Assembly (NCBI GenBank): GCA_019188255.1
Contig: JAETXT010000006.1
Location: forward strand, 186,001-250,000
Direction of reading: 5' to 3'
Source: Verticillium longisporum
Taxonomy: Eukaryota > Ascomycota > Sordariomycetes > Glomerellales > Plectosphaerellaceae
DNA: 64,000 nucleotides
The notes under the pieces: generated by a model
Databases searched by the model: none
The model's input: the letters and a program-made list of their open reading frames with translations, nothing else
Told to the model about the DNA's origin: nothing
Part shown: piece by piece, positions 12,341 through 24,384 of the stretch
Layout of the letters: each line of letters begins with the position of its first letter
How positions within the stretch are numbered: the stretch's first letter is position 1
Made by a program: the position numbers and the translations under genes

Positions 12341-14236
12341 TTACCACGTAAAGCTCTCCTCCACAAAGTCGACCACCGTGTCTTCGTCCTGGACTTGTCG
12401 CACAGCATGTCGGACGTCATCGGCAAGTGCGCCAGGTCCACAAACTGTCACACACATGGCGCCCTTCTGTTCCTCGACCTCCTTGCACAGGAGCGTCGCG
12501 ACGCTTGGTCGGCCGGGGAACATCTGAACAGTAGAGCTTGCGGAAACAATCTCGCGCGGGTTCTTGGGTCGTGTCACAAACAGCTGGATGCGCAGAATGT
12601 CGCGACGGCCAGGCATACGCAGAACCGTGTCCATCCAAGGGCGCACCCACTCGAGCGCTTCGTAGTCGCGCACGATCCAAACGAGTGTGATGCGCCTCGT
12701 CGCCACAGTGCCAGCGTTGTAACCTTCGATGAGAGGCTTGAGGTACGAAAGTTGGTGAGTGATGCCGGTAGCGCCAGCAAACAGAACAGCGTGACCGTAT
12801 GAGTCAAGCTCGTGATGGCCGGCGTAGGGACCCTCAAGGGCGGCGCGGAGTGTGATAGCGGGGGCACCCGAGGCACGAGCGGTGTCGTAGAGCTTGCGGG
12901 TGAAGCCAGTGTGGGCGCCAATGACAAAGGATACAGACGTTGTTGAGTTCTTACGGTCAACGGCGTTCATCGGCTGCTTCTCCTCGTCAAAGTCAGAGTT
13001 GTTCAGCCCGAGCTTGTCGTGGATAGGAATATGGTCGACCCAGGCAACGGAGAAAGGGTGGCACTCCCAAGGAGAAACCTTGGCGAAGCGGAGATAGCAG
13101 TGAGTGCCGGGCTTGACGTCGACGTAACGGGGCAGGTGCATGGTGACTCGGGTGCAGTCACCAGGCATGGGCTCGCAGACGGCCTCGGTAAGACCCCTGT
13201 CGGACCAGTTCATGTAGGCTGTGCGTAGAACGCGCGCGAGGCGCTCGGCGAACCACAGAACGAAGATGGCCATCATCCAGGGCAGCTGAGGGAGGCCACC
13301 AGGATGGACCGAGGCGACACAGTGAATGTAGGTGCAGACGAAGGTGATGAGCGCCAGGATGATGTGGACGTTGAGGAAGGTCTCGTAGAAAGCGTGGCGG
13401 ATAGGCGAAAGCGAGAGAATGAGGATGAAGACAAGAGCCACGGTACCCAGCATGCCAGATGCCTCAAAGGCCTTGTGGAAGATGCGAGAGGTGACAGCCT
13501 CCCAACCGCCGTCGGCGTGCCTGACGTACATCCAAGCAATGGTGTGGATGACGGCCTCGATGACCGACAAACGGCCCATCCAGCGGTGAAGCAGGTTGTA
13601 GGTGTCGAAGCTAATCTTCAGCCAGGAGATCAAGGGGTTGTTGCGGCCAGCAAAGATAATCAGGGGTACCATGTTGACGACAGACAGAGTTCCAGAGCGT
13701 CCACGGACCTCAGCGGCAAAGGAGAAGACGTTGGCGTTGCGCCAGTTGAGGACGAACATGTACACAAAGTTGCTCGCCAGCCAGATGAAGAGGATAATGC
13801 TGTGAACGCGAGATGGGAGGACGCCCATGTGGCCGGCCTTGGAGAACCTGAACTCGCGGTTGTGGCGTTTCTTCCAGAAGGGGGCGTAGATGATGTTGCG
13901 CTTCAACCAAGGCATCCAGTTTGACTGTGCCCTCTTCCAGTACTCTTGAGCCTCTGCGGGGACGGCCATGGCTGAAACCCGTCGAAGCTGGGCCCAGGCG
14001 ATCTGTCCGAACCGGATCACGAGGATAATCATGGCCATGATGCCCAGTGTCCACCAGAGCGCGTCGACGAAGGCCAGGTTAAGGGCTTGGTTGACGCCAG
14101 CCAGGTTGGAGTGATAGGGGGCGATGGTGGAGGTGGATTCGGGCACCTCTGCCCTGGTGCCCAGGTCGGCCATGGAGCTGTCGACGGGCGTGGGAAGGGA
14201 GTCCAGGTCCGCGAGCCTGCGGCGGAGGAAGGACAT
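12341..14236 (-). CDS. Ferric reductase-like transmembrane NAD(P)H oxidoreductase (FRE/NOX family)
   Basis: Predicted membrane flavocytochrome moving electrons from NADPH through FAD and two hemes across the membrane, typically to reduce Fe3+ or Cu2+. Single exon, 631 residues. Hydrophobic segments cover residues about 57-75, 142-165, 185-200 and 220-345. Two His pairs with canonical spacing, H217/H231 and H291/H305, fit the bis-heme ligands. The C-terminal half shows HPFSV (FAD binding), GPYAG, FAGATGIT (NADPH binding), a CGPG motif and the C-terminal ESFTW seen in fungal ferric reductases. No signal peptide is evident. The start ATG at 14236 precedes MSFLRRRLAD. The exact substrate cannot be told from sequence, so I give no symbol. 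Confidence 0.9.
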   Translation of the reverse strand: MSFLRRRLADLDSLPTPVDSSMADLGTRAEVPESTSTIAPYHSNLAGVNQALNLAFVDALWWTLGIMAMIILVIRFGQIAWAQLRRVSAMAVPAEAQEYWKRAQSNWMPWLKRNIIYAPFWKKRHNREFRFSKAGHMGVLPSRVHSIILFIWLASNFVYMFVLNWRNANVFSFAAEVRGRSGTLSVVNMVPLIIFAGRNNPLISWLKISFDTYNLLHRWMGRLSVIEAVIHTIAWMYVRHADGGWEAVTSRIFHKAFEASGMLGTVALVFILILSLSPIRHAFYETFLNVHIILALITFVCTYIHCVASVHPGGLPQLPWMMAIFVLWFAERLARVLRTAYMNWSDRGLTEAVCEPMPGDCTRVTMHLPRYVDVKPGTHCYLRFAKVSPWECHPFSVAWVDHIPIHDKLGLNNSDFDEEKQPMNAVDRKNSTTSVSFVIGAHTGFTRKLYDTARASGAPAITLRAALEGPYAGHHELDSYGHAVLFAGATGITHQLSYLKPLIEGYNAGTVATRRITLVWIVRDYEALEWVRPWMDTVLRMPGRRDILRIQLFVTRPKNPREIVSASSTVQMFPGRPSVATLLCKEVEEQKGAMCVTVCGPGALADDVRHAVRQVQDEDTVVDFVEESFTW

Positions 14237-14969
14237 ATTGTGATGAAGTTGTTGGGTATAGGTTTGCTATGCAAGGTTGTCGCTGATGCTGATGATGATA
14301 GTGAGTGTTGCTTGGTGGGCGTGAAAATCGCCAAGGATGGCGAATGGGTAACAATCGCGAATGAGCCGGTTCGGTGCTTCTGCAGGCAGCCGGACGTGAC
14401 TGGAAAATGCCGACGCGGTCGGATAGAAATGTAGTTTGGATCAATGAAGAATGTCGCACAAGAGCATTGTCCGGGGTGGACGAACGACGAGTGACAGAGG
14501 AAAGCAGGACCCTTGAAACGGAACGCAAGGCCTTTGTAAGGACCAAAGAGCAGTGTGTGAGGGTGACGCGCCCTGTCTCAATCGCCGAGGAATGCTCCCA
14601 GCCTCTAGGGATGGGGTGAAGACGTCGGTGCTGGCGTGGAGGGTCCAAGATTCCTGGGGACGATTGTCTCCACAGACCCAAGCGGGAACGAAACGAAGGC
14701 TGTCGATCTTGCTCAAAGGCACAGACGTGGTCGGCAGGCTGATGTCAATGAAATCAATATTGTCGATCAGCAGAGAAGCGCAAAATGACGATGCTCAAAT
14801 AATTCAAGTGTCGATGCGTGATCCGAGAGGGCGTGTGTGTGTGTTCCCTTGCAAGACTCCCTTGATCTGGCTGGTGAGGCAAGGCGGACTTCCTGGTCGT
14901 TTGCTTGCTGGAATAAGAATGAAGCGGCCGAAAGAGCGGTAAAATTCTGCGTGCACAGCAAGCTGTCGA

Positions 14970-14998
14970 AAGAGAGAGTGAGAGAGAGAGAGAGAGAG
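14970..14998 (+). repeat. (GA)n microsatellite
   Basis: Near-uninterrupted GA dinucleotides, about 0.73 kb upstream of the ferric-reductase-like start codon. Confidence 0.85.
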
Positions 14999-17934
14999 CT
15001 GGAGAAAGAAACGAATGTGGGCGGCTTCCTAGCAGGAGACACAGCGCAGCGTAAAGAATGAGAAGATGAAGAGAACGGAAGGTGCGGTTGCCTCGGTGAG
15101 GTTCGGTGAGTGGATTGATAGTGTATGCACAGCAGGCACGATCGAGTCGGTGTAGAACGGGTAGGGACGGAAATCTCAAGGGTGGTTTGTTTCGTAAATC
15201 CGTGTCCGCTTCTTTGCGTTCAAAGTCCAAAACCGAAATGAAGCAGCAAAATCCAACCTCTAATCAGAGAAGAAAGTGAAGACGAAGTACGCAACACAAA
15301 AGTGATCGGCGAAGGTGAAGAGGAGCAGATCAGATCAGAAGAGGGGGCGGGGGCACGAGTAAGGACGGGACGCAAGGGATACTTGAGATTCAACTCGACA
15401 TTGACAGGGTCGGAAGCAGGGGCAGGGCCGCCAGTCTAGGCAAGGCCAGGGGCTACGAAAAGCACTGCGCAGGCCTTTCAGGACTGGCCCCAGTCCAGTA
15501 TTCTCCCCCACCCCTCTCCCCCCTCCCCTACCCCTGGCCGGCCCTGCTTGGTGTCTCCACGCTGCCAGGCACAGGCCTACGCTCAGTGCTTGCCAACCCG
15601 CCTACCGTCAGCTTGCCGCGGGCGAGATGCATTTCACCCCTGAACCAGGTGGCGGCCCAGGCTTGCGAGACACCACGAGGAAAGAAGAGGTACATTTTTG
15701 ATAACGCGCACAGAGTAAATGCCCTGGTCTGGGCTGTTACTCAAATGGGAATATGGGTTCTGAACGGGGGTCCATAGAGTCTTTTTCATCCTGGCTTGTT
15801 CTTACCGACGGCCCACGACTGTGCGTAGCAGGTGTGTCGGTGTCTCCTGCATACGGCTTTCTCTCTGGTCTTCGAGGTGCCACACGACGACTTTGGTCTG
15901 TCATCGTCTGATTCGGATGGAGGGAGCCCACGTATGTCTGGGAGCTGAGAGACAGCATGTCCCGGTAAGACAGCCAGATACGGGCAAAAGCAATTTTTCC
16001 CAGAGTCAGGACGAACCGGCAGTACAGGCGACTTGGCTCGTCATCGTATCAACGTTCAAGGACCACCAAGCGGGCGGGCCGAGGAGGGGCCTTGCGTTCA
16101 CCACCGCTTCGGACAACAGGCGTTCTCGTCCTACAACTGGTCCGTATTGTTCGGCCGGCCGCTTCGAGTGGCCATGTGTAGAGGGCAAACGACGCCTGGG
16201 ACTGGCCCAAAGTTTCCCGAGGCCAGCCACCTTGGAGCCTTTTGGTTGGCTCATAGCTGCTCAGGAGGATTCCGCAGGGAGGGGTCTACGCTGCCGCGCG
16301 CGCCCAGCCGCCAGGGGAAGCGCAGCGGGCGGCGCAGCCGACAGGCCCCAGGCCACCAAGGGCCCCTGGAATGATTGGATGGGCCAGGCTCAACGTGGGT
16401 TTGTTCCTCGCCTCTTCCTTCCATTCGCTTGGCCAACTCAATCAATACTGGTAGATTTCTGAGTCTCGACCCATGTGGCACCACCAAGTCACAGCAGCAC
16501 GCACATGGCCGTCCAGTCTGGAATGCTTCAGGCTGTGCAGACCAGTCATTCATCCAGCAGCGACGTCACGCACAACTTGCGTTCGTCATCTAGTCATGCT
16601 TCGAGTCACACGAACGGACATCAGGTTTCCGTCATGGCTTCGAATGAATCTCACGTCGTCAATAGACAAGCCTCCCATACTAGGCAGGCCATGTATCCCG
16701 TGCAGATACCAGTCCGAGCACCGATATGGTCAACTCAGCGGTGGAGCATGAAGGCGCCCGGAGGCCGAAGAGGTGAGGGGAACAAGGGTGGAGAGATGGT
16801 GGACAGACACGCTCTACCACCATCCGATTTTCTCATCACGCACTCAAAAGACCCCTCTTCCAGCCCTCCACGACATCCGTCAAATGCGAGGAATGTGACA
16901 AAGACGCCGGAGGCCCACTGCCTCGCTGGTCCGCATCACCCAATACTCCGCATGAAATGGACTGACGGTCGAACGGGTCATCTTCGTACTCGCCAACCGA
17001 AGGTTCCGCAGTTCATTCCCCCTCGCTTGGACAACCTTATGCCACCATCCTCGAGCCTGCCAACAATACACCAACGTGGGTGACAGGGTGGCTCGGCGGC
17101 GTCGGTCCCAGACATCTCATATCAGCCATCCCATCCCTTCATATACCAGATCGCAACATCTCATATGATCCTCGTCTGATGGGCGCGGGATGTGACGACA
17201 GGGACGGTGCACGTTGTAGCGATTAGGTGCTCCAATGCGGCCGAGAAAAAGCACATAGAGCTCATGCGGGCTCCAAGCCCCACGTCGCAGGATAATGAGC
17301 GGCGGAGCGCGCCTAGGCTTTTTGCGCCTCCCGGCTCCATTTGGATCTGATGTCCGCTCGCGATCTCGGCGCCAGCTTCCGAAATGGTCGCCTGCTGACT
17401 GGCACCGTGGCACGGACGGGCGATGCGCTGACAGGCGACACTGACAAGAACCGGCGGCGCGCGGTGGTATGGTCATTAACCGCCTGGCCGAACCAGTACA
17501 GGCAGGGGCCGCCCCGGCATGGCCATCGAGCTGGCTGGCGTTGACAGCTGCCAGGGCGCCTGTCTCGTGAAGATGAAGTCATTTGGCGCGTGCCGTCTTG
17601 GGACGTTTCAGCGATATTGAGGGATGCGCCAGTATCAGGTGGACGTGCTCAAGAAGGGTGCGAAGCCCGGTAGCTTTGCTGCAGGCGAGGCATTTGGCGT
17701 TCATCCCACCTCGCGCCGAGCCCTTGTCGGCGGTGAGCCGGTGAGAAGCCCATCCTGGTCCTGGTCCCTGTCAAGACAATGATGTTGCCATGTTGTGTCG
17801 ATGCTGGTCGTGAAAGAGAAATAGATGGTCAGCACCTGATGCCTTCGAGTTGATGGGACGCGACCCATAGATTCCAGAAGGAGACTAGCGGGTGGGGCTG
17901 CGATCTGAGATCCAGATAAGCTTAGATAGCCATG

Positions 17935-17942
17935 TCACGTGA
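17935..17942. promoter_or_regulatory. TCACGTGA E-box upstream of MIC19
   Basis: An 8-bp palindromic bHLH (Cbf1-type) E-box 223 bp upstream of the MIC19 start. The motif is seen directly; its function is only inferred. Confidence 0.35.
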
Positions 17943-18164
17943 AAGGTATGATGCTCGACTTTGTGATGATGTGATCATGATGATGAGTCAGCTATTCCCT
18001 ACCAGCTGGCGGCGTCGGCGCCAGCTGCTCATTACGTGCCTGATGACGGATGCTCAGTTTTCAGGCCAACACCGAGCTTCGGCATATCGATTTCAAGGTC
18101 CGGGAATTTCCATTGCATCACGGCCAGCATCAAATACCATCGCAAACCCATTGACGCCGCAATC

Positions 18165-18789
18165 ATGGGCGCTAGCGAGTCAAAGCCGTCTTCCAGCACG
18201 TCTCTGCATCAGTGGACAGGGTACGACCTCCCGTGAATCATTTCCATGGCCTCAACTGGCCCGACATGGAGCAACACAACTGACATGTCGCCATGCAGGT
18301 CCGCGCCCGCAGGCGTCTCCCACGACCTCATCGACTCCCTACAGACGAGCCGCGAGGTACGCTGCGCCCCTCCCAACATCCGACTGTCTGGTATCGCTAA
18401 CATGGAGACAATAGACCGATGCTTCCCGCGCCCAGCTCTCTGAGCTCCAGGTTCAGGCTCGCGTCGCCGAGGAGCTGAAGAAGCTCCAGGCCCGCGAGGC
18501 CGAGCACCTCAAGAAGACGTTTGCCGCCGAGGACAAGGCGCCCGCGCCCGATGCCAGCGCGCGCAGCCGCCAGTCGGTCACGAAGGAGGTCGAGGCGCTG
18601 AGGGCTAAGCTTGAGGAGCGCCGGAAGGTGCGCGACTTGCCCGAGGGCGTTGAGAGCGCGCGGAGCGAGGTCGTGCGGTGCCTGCGGGAGAACGACCGTC
18701 GACCGCTGGACTGCTGGGAGGAGGTTGCGGCTTTCAAGCGCGAGGTGAAGAACTGGGAAAAGGGTTGGGTCGAGAAGGTCATCTCTTGA
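18165..18789 (+). CDS. MIC19: MICOS complex subunit Mic19 (DUF1690-type)
   Basis: Peripheral inner-membrane protein of the MICOS complex that maintains mitochondrial cristae junctions. Three exons: 18165-18220, 18299-18356 and 18415-18789, giving 162 residues. The N-terminus MGASESKPSSST starts with a Gly suited to N-myristoylation, as in the family. A charged helical middle follows (VAEELKKLQAREAEHLKKT) and then KEVEALRAKLEERRKVRDLP. The C-terminus contains CLRENDRRPLDCWEEV, with the paired Cys expected of Mic19. All introns are GT-AG and rejoin the frame cleanly. It ends 144 bp before the convergent TYW3 gene. Confidence 0.88.
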
Positions 18790-18933
18790 GCGAGCGCGAA
18801 GCAGGGGCGAAAAGGAACATCGCCGAGCGGCATCGAGCGGCTAGGTGTAGCAAGCTTGTTGTATTATACGTCAGCAGCAGCGTGGACGGCACGGGAGGCA
18901 TGATATGAGTATAGAATAAAGTGGATGCCGTGG

Positions 18934-19999
18934 TCAGAAGAGACCTTTGAGGGCATTATCGCCATTCAAGTCGTTATCTTGGTCCGAGGTGCTCTCGTGA
19001 TGCTTGCCTGCCACGCTGCCATCTCGTCCTGCAGCGGCCACCTCAGCTTTGCGCCTTAGCCCTCCTGCTCTCTTGCGCTCCTTCCTGGCCGCAGGATCCT
19101 CCCAGTCCACGCCGTTTTCTCCAACCTTGGCTGGGCGACCTGTGACGGCATCTCTCAGCGCCGAGCGGAATCTCGCTATCCTCTTGTCGTTTTCGACAAA
19201 GCGGTCGTTTCCGATATCAAGAAGAGTTTTCAGGTATGAGGCGGACACAATGGCTTCTCGTCGGCCATCCTCTGTCTCAACGCCGATCAAGGACTCGAAG
19301 CTCAGTCCCATGGTACGAACGGCAACCATGGGTGTGATGGGGCTGTCGTTGGCTGTGGTGATGTTCAATGCGCCACTCTCGCGAAATCCAGATTGGAAAG
19401 CACACTTGAGGAGAAGCTGGGCGTGAGCAGCGGAGGCAGTTAGAACATGGAGGATCTGGAAATGTCAGTCAATATCACAAGAAACATTTGATCCAGCTGC
19501 AGGGGGTGGTATAGCACGATTCCAAGGGGAACAGCAGAATTCTTACCATTGGTTCAAACTTGAAGTGTATGAGCCTTTTCGAGGAGATGCCGACTGGGCT
19601 CCCTCCAGTGACATCCAAGCCCATCACACGCACTGCTGCATCTTCGTCCTCGACAGTCTTCAAATCAACACGATCATGGGACACAAACAGCCATGTTCCC
19701 CCGCCCCCTTTTCCCCCCACACCAGCTTGGGTTTGCCTATCATCCACAGCATCGCCAGACGAGGAGGTAGCGATATCACGACGCCCCTCAAGAAAAACAC
19801 TGACGCGGCCGCCGCAGCTGCTCGTTGTGACAAGTCCGTCAAATTCGTTGAGTTCGTCTACGAGGTCGCGAATGTTCGCATCTACCGAGCCTTTGGGTGA
19901 CAAGTCCGTGTAGTCTGACACAGGGACGTTGAGTTGCTGCAGGATTTTGTCTTTTCGCGCAACAAAGCTAGCTGGCGGCGCTGATAGCTCGGATGACAT
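18934..19999 (-). CDS. TYW3: tRNA wybutosine-synthesizing protein 3 (TYW3)
   Basis: S-adenosylmethionine-dependent methyltransferase of wybutosine synthesis at position 37 of tRNA-Phe. Two exons, 19547-19999 and 18934-19455; 324 residues from MSSELSAPPASF. Family motifs: DYTDLSPKGSVD, TTSSCGGRVSVFLEG, HFKFEPM joined across the intron to ILHVLTASAAHAQ, and GFRESGALNI. A basic linker and a charged tail follow. The frame stays open upstream to an ATG at 20167, but the family N-terminus corresponds to 19999. That extension is Arg-rich with few acids and could be a leader or simply 5' UTR. Confidence 0.9.
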
Positions 20000-20895
20000 C
20001 GTGGAGTATACCATAACAGATGAGAGCTTGCGTTTTTTGAAAGCTGGAATGTGAACTGAAGAGGGACAATAAGTCGCCCGAACAGTATACTGAGTTGTCT
20101 GCCAAAACAATGTTGAAAAAGACGAAACACGCCGCGCGATATTGCACTGTGCCCCGCTCCTTGCCATTAACCATCCTAACCATCAACTGTCGACCAAAAC
20201 CACCACAGACTGAGAGACGAGCTCAAGAGTATGTTAGAAAAAACTCGATACATTCACTTGGTTCTTGATGCATTTAGTGTCGGCAAATATTGATTGGAAA
20301 TATGTCTTGCTAAGCACCAAGGACTATTCATTATTCGCACGGTAATGCCCTTACCGCGGGGTAAATAGCTTCAGTGATTCCTCCCCGGACAGCCCATGTT
20401 GAACATGCAGACACCAAGCCGGACCCTTCTGAAAATGCGAGCCCAGCTTCGCCACCAGGCGGTAATTCACCGACCCGCTGGGCACTTGTCGCACAAGCAT
20501 CAGCCGCTGATTGCCGGACTTGGGTCGACGATCAAGCCCGGAGCGGGGTCGAGTTGGAGCCGCGTCACGAGGGGTTGCCCAACCTCAGACCCTACATCAA
20601 CCTCACCTCACCATGTCTCTTTCAAATCAATGCACGTCGCAATAGGCACATCCGCTTCGTCTCATTAGGCTTTGATTCAAATATCGTGGATTGCCTTGGG
20701 CGGTTCCATCCAGCCGACATCCTATGCTTCCGCTTTTTGAACCCATGGAGAGGTAACAACAAGAAAAAAAAACGCCAATATGCTTCCCAACCCCGGGGGG
20801 GTATATCTCCCGTAACGCCGTCATGCAGGTGCCGTCCCGTCATCCGTCATATGTACAATTAATCATGGAGCCACACACACGAAGAAATTGACGTA
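20000..20895. other. Intergenic, no supported gene
   Basis: Lies between the 5' end of TYW3 and the 3' end of PAPS reductase, both on the minus strand. A 162-codon plus-strand frame (20374-20862) shows no motif and is not called. Confidence 0.5.
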
Positions 20896-21875
20896 TCAGA
20901 CGGTCACCGACTGACTGGCCTCGACCTTCTCGAGCGCCGCGGCGGCAGCATCGAGCTTCTCCTTCTGCGCGAGCTCCTCGAGGTACTGCGCATAGCGCGA
21001 CTTCTTGTTGTGGATGCCGCACTCGGTCTTCTGCTGGCCCTTCCAGCGTCCGGCGCGCTCGTCCTCGCCCTCAGCCACGGGTGAAGTGGAGTGCCAGTCG
21101 CCGACGGACTTGTAGCCGCGGTCGAGCAGGGCGTTGTAGGGCACGTTGTTGTTCTTGACGTAATCGCGAACCTGGGCGAAGGACCAGCTAGCGAGGGGTT
21201 GATCTTGATGACGCCACGCTCGTCGTCGACCTCGATGATGGGCATCTTATCACGGGCGCCACCTTGAGAGCGACGACGGCCAGTGAGGATGGCTGCGACA
21301 CCGAGTTCCTCATAGGCACGCTGCAACGGCTCGACCTTGGCCGTCCAGTCATACAGCTCGCTGTCCTTCTCGTACATACGGTCGCCGTATGTGGCCTCGA
21401 ACTCGGCGAGAGTGTCAGCCTTGTGCGGCTTGTAGATGTGAAGCTTGACGTTGGGGTAGCGGGTTTGGACGGCCGAGACGAGGTCGTGAGTCTCCTGGAA
21501 GTGGTAGTGGGTGTCGAGGAAGATGAGGTCGACGGGGGCCGAGCTGGGCGACTCGGTCTGGATCTTGGACAGCATGTCAATGGTGACGAGACCCGTCAGG
21601 CCAAAGGCTGTGGATTGAAAGAGGTTGGGGAACATGACCTTGGAGAAACGAAGGATCTCCATGGCATCCATGTTCTCCATCTGAGAGTTGAGGTGGTTGA
21701 GGTGCGCCTTGGTGAGGGAGATTCGGGGCAGAGCGTTGGTGGAGGATGACGCCGTCGAGGTCGAATCTGTGGCTGAGGCGTATCCCGACTCAACCTCTTG
21801 GTGTTCCAGCTTGGTCTCGTGAACGGTCTCGACCCTCAAGGGTCCGGACGTTTGCGTAGCCATGGAGACGGACAT
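20896..21875 (-). CDS. MET16: Phosphoadenylyl-sulfate (PAPS) reductase, one-base frameshift
   Basis: Thioredoxin-dependent reduction of PAPS to sulfite in assimilatory sulfate reduction. Reads from MSVSMATQTSG; a conserved PAPS-reductase core includes FGLTGLVTIDML, DLIFLDTHYHFQET and LTGRRRSQGG, then RWKGQQKTECGIH with the catalytic Cys near the C-terminus. After VIKINP the frame breaks. The coding strand has four Cs at 21195-21198 where five are needed to continue LASWSFAQVRDYVKNNNVPYNALLDRGY. Corrected length is 326 residues, usual for the family. The break is of the same kind as in KAP95 and SER2 and is probably an assembly error. A perfect E-box palindrome lies about 0.75 kb upstream. Confidence 0.9.
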
Positions 21876-24384
21876 GTTCTTTCTTGTCCTTCTTGGAAGG
21901 TAGTGAGTGGGAGAGAGAGGAAGGATATGTGTTGGAAAAGGAGGGGTATGAGGGAAGAGGGATGCCTTGTGTAGGAGGGGCACGCGAGTGAGTGCTTGGA
22001 CTGGTGGGATTCTGGTCCGAATCTGGACTTGGAGGATCTGGGGTATTGTGGTCTGGGGACGAGGGTGTCTTCCAGGATAGGATATGACGCAAGAGTTCTC
22101 GAACAGTAGGGGAATACGGTTCTGATCAAGACGAAGATGTTGTGAAGTGGGAGAAGATGGTTTAAAAGAGAGCAGCAGCTGGGGAATGGCGGACCGTGGG
22201 AAGGCGTGTCAGCGACTTACACGGGGCCTCCGTAGCCGGGGAACAATCAAAAGGTGGGTGGCCCTCCCTTCTCTTACGTTCCCCCTGCGCATCCCCGGGA
22301 GCGTTAGGAGGAACAGTGAGCAAACATCACAAAGCATCATTACTAATGGAGACGAGACAGGCATTCGGCCAGACGATTCACAGCAAAAACCCGCACAAGC
22401 GATGGCGCAATCGCCGTTCAGAAACCGGACGCAGAAGGCGCTGCGCACGCAACACGGAGCCAATGCTCACCAAGTGAGGTTGAAATTGTGGGAGTGCTTG
22501 GAGCCTTTTCGAGCCAAGGGCCACAGAAAACGATCACGACATCCGCGCTAGGCCTTTCGTGACGATGACGAGGGTATGTGATTGGCGCTTCAAGACGGGA
22601 TGCCCCCGTATTAGAGACTTTTCATGTCACGTGACATTGCGCAATCGATCGTTGACGCTGGTACGCTTGGATGAGGCGGAGGGGTACTCGCGACTTGGGG
22701 TGAGAATTCTTCACTTGCGAACGCTGAGCGAGGGGGCGAGCGTGGGATGGCGGGTTCCCAGCTCGATCTCGCTGGGATTGTGCGCGGGTCATCATGAAAA
22801 CGGGATGCGAGGGCTGTGACTTCAATTCATGTTGCCAGCGACCTGCTCAACGAGGTCCTGAACCGGAGTCTCGTCTGTGCCCCCCTCCCCTTCCCCCTCT
22901 CTCCGGAAATATTGGAGTCTGTCCACCTTGAGAAAAGCTGGGGGCGGAGGTCACGATTGAAGGCGTGATGTTTCGTCGTTATGGCGAATTGCGGGGGCAT
23001 ATCCCTTGATGCCAATAGCCGTGTCTGGCGCGATGTGAAGGTTTCCTGGGTGAGGGGACCATCTCCGGCCGTCTTCGGGACCACTGTGTTAGGCCTCCAA
23101 GGATTGAGGGTTGCCAGCCAGAGTCATGGCTCGGGACTCGAGTGCTATCGCCGAAGGCTCAGCGATGGAGAACCCCCGTCCTGTTGTGCAAGTCAGCTAA
23201 TCCGGTGATCAATAAGCATCGAAGCTCAGGCACGTATCGTCACAGCCATGTCAAGGTGGCAAATGGACCACTCGCGAGCACATGAGCGTTCCCTTATTAG
23301 TAAGGTACCACATGCTCGAGGACGTAGCTGCCTTGGTGCTCTTGATCTGTATTTGACGATGGTTGTCCCTTCGCATTGCTGCTTTGTTTGTTGGAGCAGC
23401 ACAACCCCGATCGAAACCTTACCGTAGCGTAGGTAGGTAATCAAGAGGTGGTCCATGCCATACCCGCACAACCTCGGTGAATTGCTTTCTGCACCTCATG
23501 CTAGTCGTCATTTTTTTTCCAGATGACGTTGCTAAATGTCAGTCTAGGGGGATTTCGACGTCATGAGTGCCTAGGACGCATTGGTACGAAAGTGCTCTCT
23601 CACCATCCCCGCCGTCAGAGGAGGAGCTACATCAGCAGGTCGCCAGTCAAGTGCTGTCTCCCTTCTCGAGCCATACATCATACATGCCATGTATTTTTTG
23701 AGGGTAGGATGATGCCTCTATTCCCAACCCCCTTGTCAGCCCTACGAACCCCTGGAAGCACATCCCAGACTTAGCTCCTCATCCGAGCACCCGACTGCTT
23801 GGGTGAGGTCGGGTGACACCAGCATCTTGACATCACGAGAATCAGGAAGCTCTTTCCCATCATGATGTCAGCTAGACCCAATACACCAGGAAAACTGAGC
23901 GGGGCGGGGAGTTGAACCTGCCTGCGAAGCGCACCTCCCACCCAGTTGCCAAGGGAAAGCACGATTGGAGACGGGGAAAGTGGTGCCTGTCACCTGATCT
24001 GACCAACCATGTACGTTCCTTGACAGGTTCTTCGGCTCCGCCCGGTCCTGGCGTCAGACGGCGGGGCAGGATTTCCCCCTCCATGGTTGACGGTCGCCGG
24101 ACAATTCTCTCCAACTTGTGCGATCCTTGTACGTGATGGGCTTTGCCTAGGAATTCCACGTCCTAGAGTGTGTGATTGTCACGTCCATCGCTCTCTGCCT
24201 CTGCCCTTCCTCACGACCACGGCATTTTGGCTCGCGCACAGTCCTTTCTGCTCCAGCCTCCTCGCCTTGTCGACCTCCCGTTTCAATTTAGGTACCCCGC
24301 CGCTGGAACCGGTTTCGGTCGCCAGTCTTTCGATCGCGACAAAAGTCTCACCATCGCCTGTCACCACCCAGAACAGACATCGCC
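21876..24384. other. Divergent intergenic region between PAPS reductase and phosphoserine phosphatase
   Basis: No gene supported over 2.5 kb. It serves as the promoter region for both flanking genes. It contains the 14-bp palindrome at 22624-22637. Short frames carry no motifs. Confidence 0.5.
22624..22637. promoter_or_regulatory. Perfect palindrome with TCACGTGA core upstream of PAPS reductase
   Basis: The 14 bases ATGTCACGTGACAT form a perfect palindrome with a Cbf1-type E-box core. The site is 749 bp upstream of the PAPS reductase start. In budding yeast, Cbf1 acts through TCACGTG sites at sulfur genes including MET16. Its use here is inference. Confidence 0.45.

Larger units (their letters stand above)
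14237..18164. other. Long intergenic region, no supported gene
   Basis: Nearly 4 kb between the reductase start and MIC19. It contains a GA microsatellite at 14970-14998 and a C/T-rich tract near 15500-15540. Several open frames of up to about 210 codons (for example around 15821-16462 and 16475-17083) lack domains, homology I recognise or consistent codon use. The left end is the reductase promoter. A lineage-specific gene cannot be excluded. Confidence 0.45.

Noticed and set aside
12236..12802. 188-codon plus-strand frame
   Set aside because: Shadow of the C-terminal half of the ferric-reductase-like gene on the other strand.
16475..17083. 202-codon frame in the long intergenic region
   Set aside because: Low-complexity Ser/His/Pro composition without conserved features; not enough to call a gene.
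23900..23960. GGGGAGTTGAACCTGC, resembling a tRNA T-arm on the reverse strand
   Set aside because: No matching acceptor stem, anticodon arm or D-arm at the right distances on either strand.
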